64,000 nucleotides of DNA from Litoreibacter meonggei (GCF_003663885.1 NZ_RCCE01000009.1:1-64000); one strand, 5' to 3'; shown: positions 1 through 8,306, numbered from the stretch's first letter. Made by a program: numbers and translations. The notes: generated by a model not told the origin, from the sequence alone.

Positions 1-421
1 TGTGGCAGGGGCGCTGATTACTGAACTCGGTGATCCCGCAGGTGCTTCGAATATTGGTGCTTTGATCCCGTTCTTCATGATGATCTTGATGGCAAAGGGT
101 TTCATTATCGCCACTCCATTCATCGTCAGAGCAATTTCAGGCAACATTGTCATGCCCGCTATGACTAGCGGCTTGGGTGGCACCTACGCGTTTGGACGCG
201 CGTTGGGTGGAAGCCAACAAGCATACAACCGTCAATCCGTTGGTAACGCGACTGGTGCCGAAGTTGTTGCACTCAAGGCAAGATCATTGATGGGGGGTAA
301 AAACCCCAACGATACTCCCCGCCAACCTGCAAACGACTCCCAACGCGCGCCCAACCCAACAGGAACCGGCGCACAACAACAACGCCTCAAGGACAGGTCA
401 GATAGACTTGCAGGTAAGTAG
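1..421 (+). CDS. virB6: VirB6-like T4SS inner-membrane protein, C-terminal part
   Basis: Open from the window edge in frame 2, so the true start lies outside. About 139 residues are visible. They hold a hydrophobic segment (residues ~20-45 of the visible part, IPFFMMILMAKGFIIATPF) followed by a Gly/Ala-rich stretch and a polar, Pro/Asn/Gln-rich tail. VirB6 proteins are polytopic inner-membrane components of the type IV secretion channel, and a hydrophobic body with a hydrophilic tail fits. The 5' end of a VirB6-like gene is cut by the other window edge (63830-64000), which supports reading the two as one gene across the junction of a circular plasmid. The gene ends just before a terminator hairpin that separates it from convergent virD4. 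The fragment alone would not identify the family; context does most of the work. Confidence 0.65.
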   Translation, partial: VAGALITELGDPAGASNIGALIPFFMMILMAKGFIIATPFIVRAISGNIVMPAMTSGLGGTYAFGRALGGSQQAYNRQSVGNATGAEVVALKARSLMGGKNPNDTPRQPANDSQRAPNPTGTGAQQQRLKDRSDRLAGK

Positions 422-427
422 AAAAAC

Positions 428-457
428 AAAAGTCCCGCTCAATCGAGCGGGACTTTT
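428..457. terminator. Bidirectional rho-independent terminator between virB6 and virD4
   Basis: A perfect 13-bp stem (AAAAGTCCCGCTC / GAGCGGGACTTTT) with a 4-nt loop AATC lies between the stop codons of the convergent virB6 (+) and virD4 (-) genes. The A/T ends give a U-run in both directions, so it can stop transcripts from either side. Confidence 0.9.
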
Positions 458-477
458 CTGTTCGTGTGCCTCGATCA

Positions 478-2616
478 CTAAGCGGCGGAAACCGATACAC
501 CCCCCTGCCCTTCTCCACCCATTTCGGATTCCATCAGCGATAAGGCATCGTCAGCGTCTTGCATGGCAACCATGTTTTCCTCCGTAGCTTCGACTTGATC
601 GGGGAACTGCAACTTCTGTTGTTCCGCAAGATCAAGCTGGCCTTGTCGATCCTCAAAGTCTTTAGTCGCTTTTGCAATCGTCTTCGCTTTGCGACTTGAA
701 GTCTTGACCTGCGCCCTTTCTGGCAAGTTGTTAGCCAATCCAATAGACGCAGCATCCGTATCCAAGCTGGCCCCAACACTGTCAGTTTCATTGGGACTTT
801 TACCTTCGTTGCTCTCTTCTGGCTCGTCCTGTTGCCCAACCGCGGATCCACCTTCCGGCATTGGCTCTTGCCCTGCAACAGGCCGATCCATTGGGCTTTC
901 AGATGTTGCAACAGGTGCAGCCGGTCCCGCCGCCGCCTGCTCAGACAAAGGCGTTGAAGCAATCTCCTTTTCTGGAAACGGTAAGTCGCCCTTCTGTGCA
1001 CCGTGGATCGCTTTGAAAAATGGATCATCGAAATACTGGATGCGCTTGGCTCTGATTGGCATTTGAGCATCAACAACAATAATGACTTCATCAAGCGGGA
1101 GGCGTCGAGCTTCGTCCTCCGGCAACAATGAAGTTTCTTCAGTACGTTCGGACATGCTGCGCCCTTCAAACGGGTTTTTCCCGATTGAACGCGACCGTGT
1201 GACAACCCGCTTCGTTGTTTTACCTACCGCTTTGCTCAATTCCTCGACGGTCTTTTCATCCGATGGGGTCAGATACAATTTCACACCTGCGTTGCCCTGT
1301 AACGCGCGTCTGGTGTTTTCGCCGTATATCTCGTCTAAAGCTGGGATCGTCTGCGTAACGATAGCCAAGTGTCCTCGATACGACCGCAACGTCTCAATGC
1401 TGTCAGTGACAATAGGCATTTTGCCAAGCCGATTGAACTCATCGAGCATAATCATAACCGGCCACGGTTCATCAGCGCCCGGTTCTTTGTCTTGCATGGA
1501 TGAGATCAGGTCTGAAAAGAACAAGCGGATCAATGGCGCCAGAGGCTTCACCATGTTGGGCGAAACAACCAGAAAAACAGAAAACGGTTTCTTTCGGATG
1601 GTGCGAAAATCGAAGTCTGAAACCTGTGTTGCCTTGTCGATCGCTGGGTTGCTCCACTGATCCAAACCAGACGTCATAAGCAGCGATACGTAGGACGTCA
1701 GCGTGTCGTTGTTCGTTGAGGCCAGCCGCTCCATGATCAATTTAGCTGCACGGTTCGTGACTTCATCCCTGCGGTCCATGAACTCTTTTTGCTTGTTACC
1801 GCCGCTGGCCGTGATCCTGTAAATCTCGCCCAAAGTGGGATTGCCCCGTTGGAAGGCCAAAAGGCCGGCTGCTACGAACAGATCAATACCGCCCTTCAAC
1901 AGACCTTGAACGCGGTCGCTATCAGCCTGCAAGAAAAGAGTAGCAAGTAACTGTAGCTCCATCTGTTGACGGTCGGGATCTTCCAATTCCGCGATGCGCA
2001 GCAAGGGATTATATCTGTGGCTGCGTCGGTCATGCCAGTCTGTCGGTGCGAAACGGTAAACCTCGTCACCCTGGGCCGCTCGATGCCGCGCAGTTGCTTC
2101 AAAGTTTTCGCCTTTAACGTCCAGCACAACGGCTGATCCTTTGAAAGTCAGTAGATTGGGGATTACAAAGCCGGTTGTTTTACCCCGACCCGTTGGGGCG
2201 ACGATCAAAGCATGTGGAAAAACTTTCGAGCTGATGAGTTTACCGTTGCCCTTCGCCTTCCCCAGCTTGCCAATAATGAAGCCTTGGCCGGGTTTATTGA
2301 AAAACCCGTTCTTCTTCATATGCGTCGATGTCTGCCACACAGTCTTACCAAACTTGGTCAAGGCGTTCCCTGACAAGACGGCACTCAATAGCAGACCAGC
2401 AAGTCCGAAACCGCCGACAATGAGGTTCACCAAGCGAACATCATCTGGTCGATATTGCTGTAAGCCACGGTAGTTTTGAGCCAACCACATGAAGTCCAAA
2501 TCGGCATTCATGCCAAAGTCTCGGAACGTCAAAAACGCTGTAGCGATTACGTAGCCGATGGCGAGAAACAGCAGGGTCAGCAGGACGATGCCTGTCGCGA
2601 TTTTGCCCTTATCCAT
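478..2616 (-). CDS. virD4: Type IV secretion coupling protein VirD4/TraG
   Basis: The 712-aa coupling ATPase brings the relaxase-bound T-strand to the VirB channel at the inner membrane. Two N-terminal membrane segments (about residues 7-30 and 62-83) precede the soluble ATPase. Walker A is APTGRGKTT at about 140-148 and Walker B is VMIMLDEFNRLG near 385-396. Both are typical of VirD4/TraG. The last ~160 residues are a polar, Glu/Ala/Ser-rich extension of low complexity, which is longer than in Ti VirD4. The start codon overlaps the 3' end of the relaxase gene by 8 nt, so mobC-virD2-virD4 reads as one operon transcribed away from the candidate oriT. A terminator follows the stop codon. Confidence 0.93.
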   Translation of the reverse strand: MDKGKIATGIVLLTLLFLAIGYVIATAFLTFRDFGMNADLDFMWLAQNYRGLQQYRPDDVRLVNLIVGGFGLAGLLLSAVLSGNALTKFGKTVWQTSTHMKKNGFFNKPGQGFIIGKLGKAKGNGKLISSKVFPHALIVAPTGRGKTTGFVIPNLLTFKGSAVVLDVKGENFEATARHRAAQGDEVYRFAPTDWHDRRSHRYNPLLRIAELEDPDRQQMELQLLATLFLQADSDRVQGLLKGGIDLFVAAGLLAFQRGNPTLGEIYRITASGGNKQKEFMDRRDEVTNRAAKLIMERLASTNNDTLTSYVSLLMTSGLDQWSNPAIDKATQVSDFDFRTIRKKPFSVFLVVSPNMVKPLAPLIRLFFSDLISSMQDKEPGADEPWPVMIMLDEFNRLGKMPIVTDSIETLRSYRGHLAIVTQTIPALDEIYGENTRRALQGNAGVKLYLTPSDEKTVEELSKAVGKTTKRVVTRSRSIGKNPFEGRSMSERTEETSLLPEDEARRLPLDEVIIVVDAQMPIRAKRIQYFDDPFFKAIHGAQKGDLPFPEKEIASTPLSEQAAAGPAAPVATSESPMDRPVAGQEPMPEGGSAVGQQDEPEESNEGKSPNETDSVGASLDTDAASIGLANNLPERAQVKTSSRKAKTIAKATKDFEDRQGQLDLAEQQKLQFPDQVEATEENMVAMQDADDALSLMESEMGGEGQGGVSVSAA

Positions 2617-5338
2617 GAGTCTGACCCTTCTCTGTGTTGGCGTGAACCTGCTTCAACCTTATGGCGTCATATTCCTCGTCGTTGATTTCAGAAATGACCT
2701 CGCGTGTGGCTTCGCTATTGGCGGTTGCCTCGTCAGATTGCAGGTAGGCTTTCGCGGCGTACAGACGGTCAAGACGGTTATCAATGACCTCTGAAAGCGC
2801 GTCTGCATCACCTTTCTTGAGCGCTTCTAGTTGTTCATCATTCAACTCGCGTTCAACATCGTCACGGAAGGTATGTTCGCCACCAAATTGGTCGAATGGT
2901 CCGTCGATCTTTTCGACTTTCTCATGTTCAATAACGCGGCGCATTTCGGCGCTTTCGACTTGATCGGTACGATACGGCCTAACTGCGTTGTCGAACTCAC
3001 GAAGCCGCTCCAGCTCGAATTTCTGACTGGCTTCGCTATACGCTTCATGGTCTTCATGCTCATGTTCTCGAAACTCGCGCGTATCTTGACGCAAAAGCGC
3101 AGAACGCATCATGTCGCCATACTGATCCGCCGTGTCTTTTAGATATTCGTCGGTGCGCTGCCGTTCTTCGAGTGACATTGCTCCATCGTTTCGGTCTTTG
3201 GCGAGTGTCGTAAATGCCTCTCCCATTGCCACGCCGTCAATCTTTCCACCTGCTTGATTGCGCTCGAAACCAAGCCGTTCAAATCGTGCGTAGTCGCTCG
3301 TCGGGTTTTCGTACTGCTCAATGACACCACGGTCGATTTGCTGGGCGGTAGTTTCATTGTCGTTTCGAACTGCAACAGTATCGCGTTGTCCTTCAACAAA
3401 ACCGTTCGGCTTGTCCAAATCAGTGCCAAGTTTATCCCATGCCCTTGACGCAAGTTGCGCATGCGCTGATGACTTTGCGGCGAAGGCTTCAAACTGCACC
3501 TCTCGGTCTTGCTGCAATTTTGCGTCGTTCTCTGATCCATCCAGAAATTCGCCAGTTTGGGTAAGATCATTCTCCAACGCTTCAAATTCTCGGCGATCCT
3601 GACGGCTCATTCCGATCAATTCGGGGTTTTCATCAATGCGCTGCTCGGCCCGATCCGTCATTTCAACGGTGTAGCCTCCAATGACAGAGGCAGGCATACC
3701 GGCACGTTCCATAGACTTCATATTTTGTTTGAAGGCGTCCGATACGGCTTCTTCACGCCCAGCCTTCGCAATACCTTCAATCTCGGCCCGCTCGGCCCCA
3801 GCTTCGGCCCTAAGTTGGTCGGCAATGTCATTGCGATAGTCTTCGTCTGCTGCATTTTCCATCATGCTTGCAAATTCTTCGTCAGATGGGCGCTCTTGAT
3901 CATCGCTGTAGACAATCCCATCATCTTTAAGCACTTCGGCCCTCTCAAGTGTCTCACCCAACCGAACATGTGCTGCGTCCAGTTTTTGTGCGGCAACAGC
4001 CAAGTCCTCCTGCCGTTCAAGATTCAACCCGTCTTCCTTGGCAATCTTGGATAAATCGTCTGCAATCCAACGCTGCTCAAGTGACGCATTGCTGGCCCCC
4101 TGCTCTACCCTCGCAATGATCGCAGATGACGAAATACCGGTTCCACGCAATGCTGTCTCAATCTGTGCCCGTGTTTCCGGTTCTTTCATTGCGCCAACAC
4201 CCTCTTTGTTGATGTTGGTTTCCGAGTAGACGCCAGTATCAGACGGCGCATCGTTCAACGTCTGTGAACGCACGCCCATGGGCTGCATGTGGGCTACATT
4301 CCGGTAAATCTGATCCAACTGCTTTTCGTATAGCGCTTTCATGCTGTCTGGCGCATCGCGCACAAACTGCTCAACCCGCTCTGCCCGGTCTGAAAAGCGG
4401 CCACGAAGATCGTCAAAGGATTCTTGGTTCGCCATGTAAATCTCTCCATCTTGTTCAAGTTTGCCGCCTGCCGCGAGTATTTCACCCGCGCGAAACAACG
4501 CGTTTGCAATGTCTTCGCGGTTCTCGTCGTTGGCCTCAGCCGCCAATGAACGATATGCTTTCGCTGTGGTCGCAATTTCGGCTAACGCGCGGTCCAGGTC
4601 GCGACCGACCCTTTCACGCTGAACCGGCTCACGGTCCTCTTTTTTCGCTTCGTAAATTTCTTTTGTGCGTGGGGCATAAGTTGTGTCGCCACGATCCACG
4701 CGCTTGGTAGCTTCAAGCCTCACACCAACCTTTTCAGCTTCCTCAACCATCGCTGTACGGAAGTCGTCGTAGTTAAAGTGGTGGTCCCGCCCCAGATAGA
4801 AGAACTCGCCCTCTTGGGACTTGCGGTTAATGACTATGTGGGCGTGTGGATGATCCCGGTCTTCGTGGATCGCGATGATGTAGTCAAAATTGCGCTCGTC
4901 ATTCGCGAAAAACCGTTCGCTTACCGCTGCGGATATGTCCCGCACATCTTCGCCTGTAGTCCCTTTTGGATAAGACATGAGCAAATGTGTTGTATGACCC
5001 ATCTTTGGCCGGAAACCTTCACTCCAACGTCCAGAAAAGCGATCAACAACGCTCTTGATTTCATCAGCATTCAACTGCCGTTTACCGTCAAGAACTCCTC
5101 GGCCATCTACGATATGAGAGGATTTCGTTGTCAGGTATTCGAGTTGATTGGTCAGCTCTTTCTTTGTCTGGCATCCACCTGACCGGACTGGCTTGAAAAC
5201 CGCTGATCTGTGGCCCTTGGCTGCGCGGACCATTTGTGGCCGCTTTTGACCAAGGCCCTGCATCGACCCACGGACCTTGCTCCATCCCTCGCGGAAAATC
5301 TCACCAGTAACGGCGCTGACTGCATCATTCCTCGCCAT
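2609..5338 (-). CDS. virD2: VirD2-type relaxase (MOBP-like)
   Basis: The 909-aa relaxase nicks oriT and pilots the T-strand into the recipient. The first ~220 residues follow VirD2 closely: TNQLEYLT with the likely catalytic Tyr68, THLLMSYPKGT near 117, and the metal-binding HEDRDHPHAHIVIN near 158-171, then FNYDDFR. The N-terminal ~50 residues before the first motif are a basic extension. The remaining ~650 residues are highly charged, rich in Glu/Arg/Gln and probably alpha-helical, with no recognised domain; this tail is much longer than in VirD2 (about 440 aa in total). It overlaps mobC upstream by 14 nt and virD4 downstream by 8 nt. Identification as VirD2-family is firm from the motifs; the role of the long tail is unknown. 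Confidence 0.92.
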   Translation of the reverse strand: MARNDAVSAVTGEIFREGWSKVRGSMQGLGQKRPQMVRAAKGHRSAVFKPVRSGGCQTKKELTNQLEYLTTKSSHIVDGRGVLDGKRQLNADEIKSVVDRFSGRWSEGFRPKMGHTTHLLMSYPKGTTGEDVRDISAAVSERFFANDERNFDYIIAIHEDRDHPHAHIVINRKSQEGEFFYLGRDHHFNYDDFRTAMVEEAEKVGVRLEATKRVDRGDTTYAPRTKEIYEAKKEDREPVQRERVGRDLDRALAEIATTAKAYRSLAAEANDENREDIANALFRAGEILAAGGKLEQDGEIYMANQESFDDLRGRFSDRAERVEQFVRDAPDSMKALYEKQLDQIYRNVAHMQPMGVRSQTLNDAPSDTGVYSETNINKEGVGAMKEPETRAQIETALRGTGISSSAIIARVEQGASNASLEQRWIADDLSKIAKEDGLNLERQEDLAVAAQKLDAAHVRLGETLERAEVLKDDGIVYSDDQERPSDEEFASMMENAADEDYRNDIADQLRAEAGAERAEIEGIAKAGREEAVSDAFKQNMKSMERAGMPASVIGGYTVEMTDRAEQRIDENPELIGMSRQDRREFEALENDLTQTGEFLDGSENDAKLQQDREVQFEAFAAKSSAHAQLASRAWDKLGTDLDKPNGFVEGQRDTVAVRNDNETTAQQIDRGVIEQYENPTSDYARFERLGFERNQAGGKIDGVAMGEAFTTLAKDRNDGAMSLEERQRTDEYLKDTADQYGDMMRSALLRQDTREFREHEHEDHEAYSEASQKFELERLREFDNAVRPYRTDQVESAEMRRVIEHEKVEKIDGPFDQFGGEHTFRDDVERELNDEQLEALKKGDADALSEVIDNRLDRLYAAKAYLQSDEATANSEATREVISEINDEEYDAIRLKQVHANTEKGQTHG

Positions 5339-5900
5339 CGACCAACTCCTTCATGGCTTCGTTGACCAAAATACTGATCCCGTCAGTTCTGCGGCGGGTC
5401 AAAAGATCAACTTGGTCTGCGAAGTCCAACACGAACCCAGCGAGGCTACGCATCTGACCCAAACTTGATGGACCAAATGACGGCCTCATTCCCTTGTTGT
5501 TCGCCTCGTTCATCCTTTTTGCGATCTGCGTCACGTTGTTGCCGACGCGATTTAGGGCTGCGCGAAAGGCTTTGAGCTCATCGGCAAGATGTTCGTCAGG
5601 CTGAAAAACGCCATTCGCAGCTTGGATCAAACGCCGCATACCGTCAGATCGGCTGGTGATGCCGTGCCGTCCAAGCAACGCCTCAAAGTCGCGCAATTCC
5701 TCGGGTGTGACTGTTGTTCCAATCTGAGCGGTTCGTATGCCGCTATCGCGTTTTCGCAACTTTTCGCGGCGGACGGTGTACTGGATTGTTCTCGGCGTAA
5801 CGCCGAAACGCTTCCCAAGGACCTGAGCCGAAACGCCTTTGCGCGTTTCACGGACGATTTCCAATCGCTCCAAATCAGATAAGCGTCGGCGGCCAGCCAT
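5325..5900 (-). CDS. mobC: MobC/VirD1-like relaxosome accessory protein
   Basis: A 191-aa basic protein. Residues ~5-45 look like a helix-turn-helix (LERLEIVRETRKGVSAQVLG followed by GVTPRTIQYTVRR). The C-terminal half carries the MobC-like signature LNRVGNNVTQIAKRMNEANN near residues 120-140. Such proteins bind oriT and help the relaxase open and nick DNA. I place the start at the ATG at 5900; a GTG at 5912 is in frame but overlaps the AGGGAG ribosome-binding sequence, which is better spaced for 5900. It is first in the mobC-virD2-virD4 operon. A candidate nic site lies 17-28 bp upstream and an AT-rich dyad 48-98 bp upstream, so both autoregulation and plasmid-wide control are plausible. Confidence 0.82.
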   Translation of the reverse strand: MAGRRRLSDLERLEIVRETRKGVSAQVLGKRFGVTPRTIQYTVRREKLRKRDSGIRTAQIGTTVTPEELRDFEALLGRHGITSRSDGMRRLIQAANGVFQPDEHLADELKAFRAALNRVGNNVTQIAKRMNEANNKGMRPSFGPSSLGQMRSLAGFVLDFADQVDLLTRRRTDGISILVNEAMKELVDGEE

Positions 5901-5916
5901 GCGAACATACACTCCC

Positions 5917-5928
5917 TATTTCCTGCCA
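5917..5928 (+). other. oriT: Candidate nic site (oriT core), Ti-border-like
   Basis: The plus strand reads TATTTCCTGCCA. The Ti T-DNA border on its nicked strand reads TATATCCTG^CCA and the RP4 nic site reads CTATCCTG^CCC, so only one base differs from the border core. By analogy the nick falls after G5925. It lies directly upstream of mobC-virD2, next to virC1/virC2-like genes, where such an origin belongs. A nick here would send the plus strand rightwards, so the 6-28 kb segment would enter the recipient first and virB/virD last. Motif match is seen; function is inference. Confidence 0.55.
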
Positions 5929-5947
5929 CCTTCCATACAATCACTTA

Positions 5948-5998
5948 GACTTCGACACAATTATAAAGTTGCACCGCTATCATAATATTGTCGAAGTC
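5948..5998. promoter_or_regulatory. AT-rich dyad site 1 upstream of mobC
   Basis: Inverted arms GACTTCGACACAATTAT (5948-5964) and ATAATATTGTCGAAGTC (5982-5998) flank a 17-nt spacer. The inner part matches the ACAATATTATAA-type element found at five other loci in this window, here extended by a TCGA-containing outer arm. It sits between the candidate nic site and the ACA-rich tract and could control the mobC operon or form part of oriT. Confidence 0.6.
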
Positions 5999-6264
5999 GT
6001 TAAAAGTGAATTGTATTCAATTTCAGACCGAACCCTTGGGTGAGGTCGTGTCGAGCCAAAGGCGAGACCGGCCCAGAACCGTAGGTGTCGGCCCAAGCCG
6101 AAAATGCGCCGCCTCGCGGCCCATAAGCACTTTAGGCCCCTGCCCTACCAAAATCACCGAGAATGCCTGCTGTGGCCGCGCTCCTGCCCCCTCGCGCCGT
6201 ATATCAGCACATTGCGCGCCCTCGATTGCACCTCGTCGGCATTATTTGGGCTTTGCGTTCCAAC

Positions 6265-6540
6265 AGCACACGAAACACAGAACAAGCAACACGATACGTA
6301 ATTATTCTAATTCTCAAGACACAAGCAACAAGGCGCACTCGACACAATACAAGAAACACTGCGCAAGTCACAAGCGACACTCAACCAAAGACACCGAACA
6401 CGTAACAACACTCAAAATACCCACTACAAGCGACACAATACCCGATACAAAACACCGCACACGATACACGCCACACACGACACAACACCGCACACTAGAC
6501 AAGGAACACTTGACACAATACCTATGACAAGCGACAACGA
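6265..6540. other. ACA-rich, G- and T-poor tract between candidate oriT and virC1
   Basis: For about 275 bp the plus strand is dominated by ACA, CACA and GACACAA units (the minus strand is TGT-rich) with few G or T bases. Irregular repeats such as GACACAATAC and ACAAGCGACA recur. It is not a plausible coding region: strand composition, not codon periodicity, explains the open frames. The stretch 6000-6265 before it is ordinary sequence with no gene I can support. Ti overdrive, bound by VirC1/VirC2, is a TGTTTGT-type element next to the border, so an expanded overdrive-like or partition site is one reading (inference). Confidence 0.6.
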
Positions 6541-6584
6541 ACCAAATGCAAAGAACGCCGGACAAGATACAGGGAACAGGATAC

Positions 6585-7298
6585 ATGCCAAACGAAAATA
6601 TGAAGGTGATAGCGATCATGACGCGGAAAGGTGGGGCAGGAAAAACCACCCTGACCCGCGCATTGGTCAGCGCCGCAATGTCACGTGGAAAACGCTGCCT
6701 TGTGTTTGACGCCGACCCGCAACAAGCATTGGCACGTTGGGCGAACAAGCTAAAGATCAGTGACCCTTTGTTCTCAATCGAACCTTTAACTGTTGTAAAA
6801 GACTTGTCCGAGAAAACGGACGCCGCATATGAAAACGATACTGCCGATTACATCTTCATCGACACAATCGGGGCGGCGGGCGCTTGGGCGGATGATCTGG
6901 CCGCTGAAAGTGATGCCGTCGTAGTCCCGATGATGCTCAGTGATGACGATCTTGAAATCACTACCGACACGTTCAACTGGTACGTTGGATTGCGGGAACG
7001 AGCCGAAGACCCCGATGCGCTACCATCATTTCATGTTGTGCTGTCAAACGTGCCAGCAAAACAAAGCAAGGCCGAACTAGAAGTCGAACGCCAAGCAGTA
7101 TCACAATTTCCGGTCATGGAAGATTATTTTATGCAACGGAAACAACACAAGGACGCGTCAGCTGAGGGATTTATCCATCAAATCGCAATAGACCGTCGCA
7201 ACAGTGAAAAGCCCTTGATGCGTGTCCATGCAAAACACTTTGATGAGGCCCTTGAAGAAGCAACGTCCATCTTGGATGCGCTGACGGAGGCGAGCTAA
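6585..7298 (+). CDS. virC1: VirC1-like ParA-family ATPase
   Basis: A 237-aa MinD/ParA-type ATPase. A deviant Walker A, RKGGAGKTTLTRA, lies near residue 14; FDADPQQALARW, AAYEN and a Walker B-like DYIFIDTIGAAG follow, then VVVPMMLSDDDLE. This order and wording resemble Agrobacterium VirC1, which promotes T-strand formation and recruits the relaxosome to the cell pole, more than a large-plasmid ParA. I choose ATG 6585, preceded by AGGATA; an ATG at 6546 in frame has no ribosome-binding site. It overlaps the next gene by one base (TAATG), so both are co-translated. Placement beside mobC/virD2 supports a transfer role, but a partition role cannot be excluded, because no other parA is visible in the window. 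Confidence 0.8.
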   Translation: MPNENMKVIAIMTRKGGAGKTTLTRALVSAAMSRGKRCLVFDADPQQALARWANKLKISDPLFSIEPLTVVKDLSEKTDAAYENDTADYIFIDTIGAAGAWADDLAAESDAVVVPMMLSDDDLEITTDTFNWYVGLRERAEDPDALPSFHVVLSNVPAKQSKAELEVERQAVSQFPVMEDYFMQRKQHKDASAEGFIHQIAIDRRNSEKPLMRVHAKHFDEALEEATSILDALTEAS

Positions 7299-7900
7299 TG
7301 CCGCGTAAAAAGAGAACCGCCATCAAAGGCTCAGATCCGGCGTACACATCGGATTTTTCGCAGCCTTTACCGACACACAAGGTTGCAGAGCAAGCAGAAC
7401 CGATACCTTCACCAAAAGTGCCTTCAACCCAGCCAGTCAAACCGCAAAAATCAGAACCAAAGGCAAAAGCTGAACCTGCATCAAAACCTACCCCCAAGCC
7501 TATCGTCAAAGCCGCTCAACCAGCGGCGAAACCAGACGTAGGCGAAAAGCGCGAAATAGCGTTGTCTGCGGCGGTAAAGGTCGAGCAAAACGAAAAGCTG
7601 ACCGCTTTGGAAGCCAAAGGAATTTCAGCCAAGGACGCCATAACATTGGCAGGCAGACGGGCCGTAGAACAATTTGAACCGAAGGCAGCTTTCGTAGAAA
7701 AAACCGACACGGAACGGATGCCAATGCGCCAAGGCTACAAAAGCACAAAACGCATACCAGCTGCGATGCTGGATCAACTCCGCCAAGAGCATGACCCTCT
7801 TGGCCTGTCATCTGACGGTGCAATGATGCGCGGTCAGTTTGAACCTCTGTTTTGGTCCTGCCTCGATGCTGTCATTGAAGAACTAAACAGCAAGTATTGA
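7298..7900 (+). CDS. virC2: VirC2-like / ParA-partner DNA-binding protein
   Basis: A 200-aa basic protein with a Pro/Lys/Ala-rich, probably disordered N-terminal half (residues ~25-85) and a compact C-terminal half with helical segments (ISAKDAITLAGRRAVEQF, then KSTKRIPAAMLDQLRQEHD). Size, order after a VirC1-like ATPase, and disordered-then-globular layout match VirC2, a ribbon-helix-helix protein of about 200 aa that binds overdrive. I do not see a ParB-type motif. Sequence identity to VirC2 cannot be judged by eye, so the alternative is a ParB-replacing centromere-binding partner. A strong hairpin follows the stop codon. Confidence 0.55.
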   Translation: MPRKKRTAIKGSDPAYTSDFSQPLPTHKVAEQAEPIPSPKVPSTQPVKPQKSEPKAKAEPASKPTPKPIVKAAQPAAKPDVGEKREIALSAAVKVEQNEKLTALEAKGISAKDAITLAGRRAVEQFEPKAAFVEKTDTERMPMRQGYKSTKRIPAAMLDQLRQEHDPLGLSSDGAMMRGQFEPLFWSCLDAVIEELNSKY

Positions 7901-7938
7901 TAGAAGGATCGGCAAAGCCGCTCCGCAATATCGTTAAG

Positions 7939-7969
7939 AGGGGGAAGGAGTTTCGACTTCCTTCCCCCT
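7939..7969 (+). terminator. Hairpin after virC2, likely terminator
   Basis: An 11-bp stem (AGGGGGAAGGA / TCCTTCCCCCT) with a 9-nt loop lies 38 bp after the virC2 stop. There is no clear U-run, so termination may be rho-assisted. Confidence 0.55.
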
Positions 7970-7979
7970 GAAGCAAAAT

Positions 7980-8023
7980 AGACAGGGCCGTGTCCTCGCT
8001 ACGCTGCGGGCCGCACCAACCCT
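7980..8023 (+). repeat. 44-bp inverted repeat, left copy
   Basis: This 44-bp stretch (beginning AGACAGGGCCGTGTCC) is perfectly repeated in inverted orientation at 10209-10252, inside the ardC leader. It lies about 130 bp upstream of the small gene at 8154, in the same orientation to that gene as the other copy is to ardC. The pair brackets four genes. Confidence 0.9.
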
Positions 8024-8153
8024 GTCGATTTGGCTTCACCCCCATCCTCTCAAGCTCCGCGCATACTCAGGGAAAGCAGTCGCTTGCCCTTCCTCAATGG
8101 TTTTCAGATCAGGCCGGGAAAGTGCTGTTCTCAATCAATGCAAAGGGAAAACC

Positions 8154-8306
8154 ATGGCACGCAAAAAGAGACTTCATGCAGAACCTATCAAACGAATCTT
8201 AGACCGGAAAACGCGGGTGGTTGTAGGCTGGCTCTACAGATGGAACACTGGCGCTGAGGTGCCAATGTGGAAAGACGGCAAACGAACCGACGTGATCTAT
8301 GAGTAA
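8154..8306 (+). CDS. Small conserved protein, family duplicated in this plasmid (50 aa)
   Basis: A 50-aa basic protein of unknown function. It begins with a Lys/Arg cluster (ARKKR) followed by HAEPIKRILDRKTR, VVGWLYRWNTGAEVPMWK and DVIYE. A second copy at 42779-43003 shares the pattern HAEPIK-ILD--TR-VVGWLY-WNTGA-VPMWKDG----VIYE, which is strong evidence that both are expressed proteins. The ATG at 8154 follows AAAGGGAAAACC; a longer in-frame start at 8097 adds residues with no match in the paralogue. Its last codons overlap the next gene by 8 nt, suggesting coupled translation. Confidence 0.75.
   Translation: MARKKRLHAEPIKRILDRKTRVVVGWLYRWNTGAEVPMWKDGKRTDVIYE

Noticed and set aside
534-1205. 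223-codon minus-strand frame inside virD4
   Set aside because: Out of frame with the coupling protein over its low-complexity C-terminal tail; a shadow.
6000-6530. Long plus-strand frame across the ACA-rich tract
   Set aside because: The product is Thr/His/Asn/Lys repeats produced by strand composition; no start signal and no domain.
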